A DNA stretch of 64,000 nucleotides from Agelaius tricolor (taxonomy: Eukaryota; Chordata; Aves; Passeriformes; Icteridae). Under the pieces are notes generated by a model that was given only the letters and a program-made list of their open reading frames with translations, was not told where the DNA came from and ran no database searches. Of this stretch, positions 63,342-64,000 are shown one piece after another (position 1 is the stretch's first letter; every line of letters starts with the position of its first letter). A program made the translations under genes and the position numbers. The stretch is taken from contig JALJCS010000006.1 in the NCBI GenBank assembly GCA_023055355.1, positions 35,805,001-35,869,000 on the forward strand, given 5' to 3'.

Positions 63342-64000
63342 AAAAAAGGAAAAATCTCACTTGATGCTTGCAGTGGGTAAAGCACTGTTTCCAGCATACA
63401 ATATCTGTGGCCAGCTCTGCAGTAAACATCCAGTGTGCCTATGCAAAAACATTGCCAAGTCAAGTCTTTTTTAGTACCACCCCTTATCAAGGCCCGGCTT
63501 TAAACTGTATTGTTGCAAGTAACAGCATTCTGCTAATATTATGCTATTTTTCCAAAGATAATAAATCTTCCCTACCAACACCCCAGCAAATCCCCCAGTC
63601 AGATTCACTGGTAGGATGGATCTCAGCTAAGCAGCAGAAATGAAGGTTTGCTGCATTCACAGTGCGGGTAATTTTTTCAGCTGGATGTTCCCATGGAGTA
63701 AATAGTGTTCAGCTGCACACCACATCTGCTCTGGCACAAACATGTCCAAGAAGGGACATGGGTTTAGCCAAAAAGGGCACGTTTTGCACAATTTTGGATT
63801 CTACTACATTTCCAATGGTTAAAGTATATGCCAGACAGTTTTGGAAGCTCCCTAGGAAAGGGAGCATACAGATGAGCAAACATATCAGTATGTCTAATAA
63901 ACAGATCCAATTGCAAATATTGATATTCAAGTATACTTTATGCTTTGGGGGATTGTGCTATTTCATTAAGTGTTTGATAATTTAAAAGAAAATCCCCACT

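Larger units (their letters stand above)
49435..64000. other. Upstream flanking DNA without a supportable gene
   Basis: I see no coding exon, RNA gene or recognisable CR1 in this stretch. It is AT-rich and contains small repeats: a G-quadruplex motif near 55162, a 19-bp tandem at 56140, twin palindromes at 59643-59738 and two minisatellites at 62716 and 63303. Open frames of 189 codons (59559-60128, plus), 170 codons (53875-54387, minus) and 131 codons (49762-50157, minus) stand out in length but have no recognisable domains, and part of the longest lies on AT palindromes. Non-coding upstream exons of ZNF385D, if any, could lie here but cannot be called from sequence alone. Confidence 0.6.

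Noticed and set aside
1..64000. CRISPR array, operon, tRNA or rRNA genes, or an undescribed multi-gene system
   Set aside because: No direct-repeat/spacer array, no tightly packed same-strand ORFs with ribosome binding sites, and no cloverleaf or rRNA-like segment was recognised. The window is vertebrate intron and flank.

Overview
The window looks like bird nuclear DNA (a reptile is the main alternative). It is AT-rich and intron-dominated. Four recognisable CR1 non-LTR retrotransposon copies lie in it. The two whose 3' ends can be followed on the + strand end in the ATTCTGTG-type tail typical of CR1. No bacterial, organellar or viral gene organisation is present.

The only protein-coding sequence I can support is the 5' part of one gene on the minus strand, which I identify as ZNF385D (zinc finger protein 385D). 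Coding exon 1 is at 48990-49011 and is only 22 nt: start codon, seven codons and one base of the eighth. Coding exon 2 is at 20049-20191 and encodes the proline-rich N-terminal stretch ahead of the zinc fingers. Both have clean GT/AG splice signals and their codon phases fit. The intron between them is 28.8 kb. The next exon, expected to begin M-D-P-I-Q-K, was not found and should lie before position 1.

Layout by region. 1-20048 is the 5' portion of intron 2. It holds one short CR1 fragment and a nested pair at 11661-13381, where a plus-strand CR1 interrupts an older minus-strand CR1. 20192-48989 is intron 1. It holds another CR1 (28762-29134), an AT-rich hairpin (34865-34917), a TG/TA microsatellite, a CpG-enriched patch (about 31540-32060) and a strong CpG island (45613-45880) only 3 kb inside the gene. 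49012-49402 is the putative leader and core promoter: a TATA-like box, a poly(dA:dT) tract and a leader with many upstream ATGs, one of which opens a frame overlapping the ZNF385D start. 49403-64000 is upstream DNA with no gene I can support. It holds a G-quadruplex motif, two adjacent AT-rich perfect palindromes and several small tandem repeats.

No new multi-gene system is visible. The most interesting items are the overlapping upstream reading frame spliced across exons 1 and 2, the nested CR1 pair, the CpG island inside intron 1, and the promoter-adjacent hairpin.
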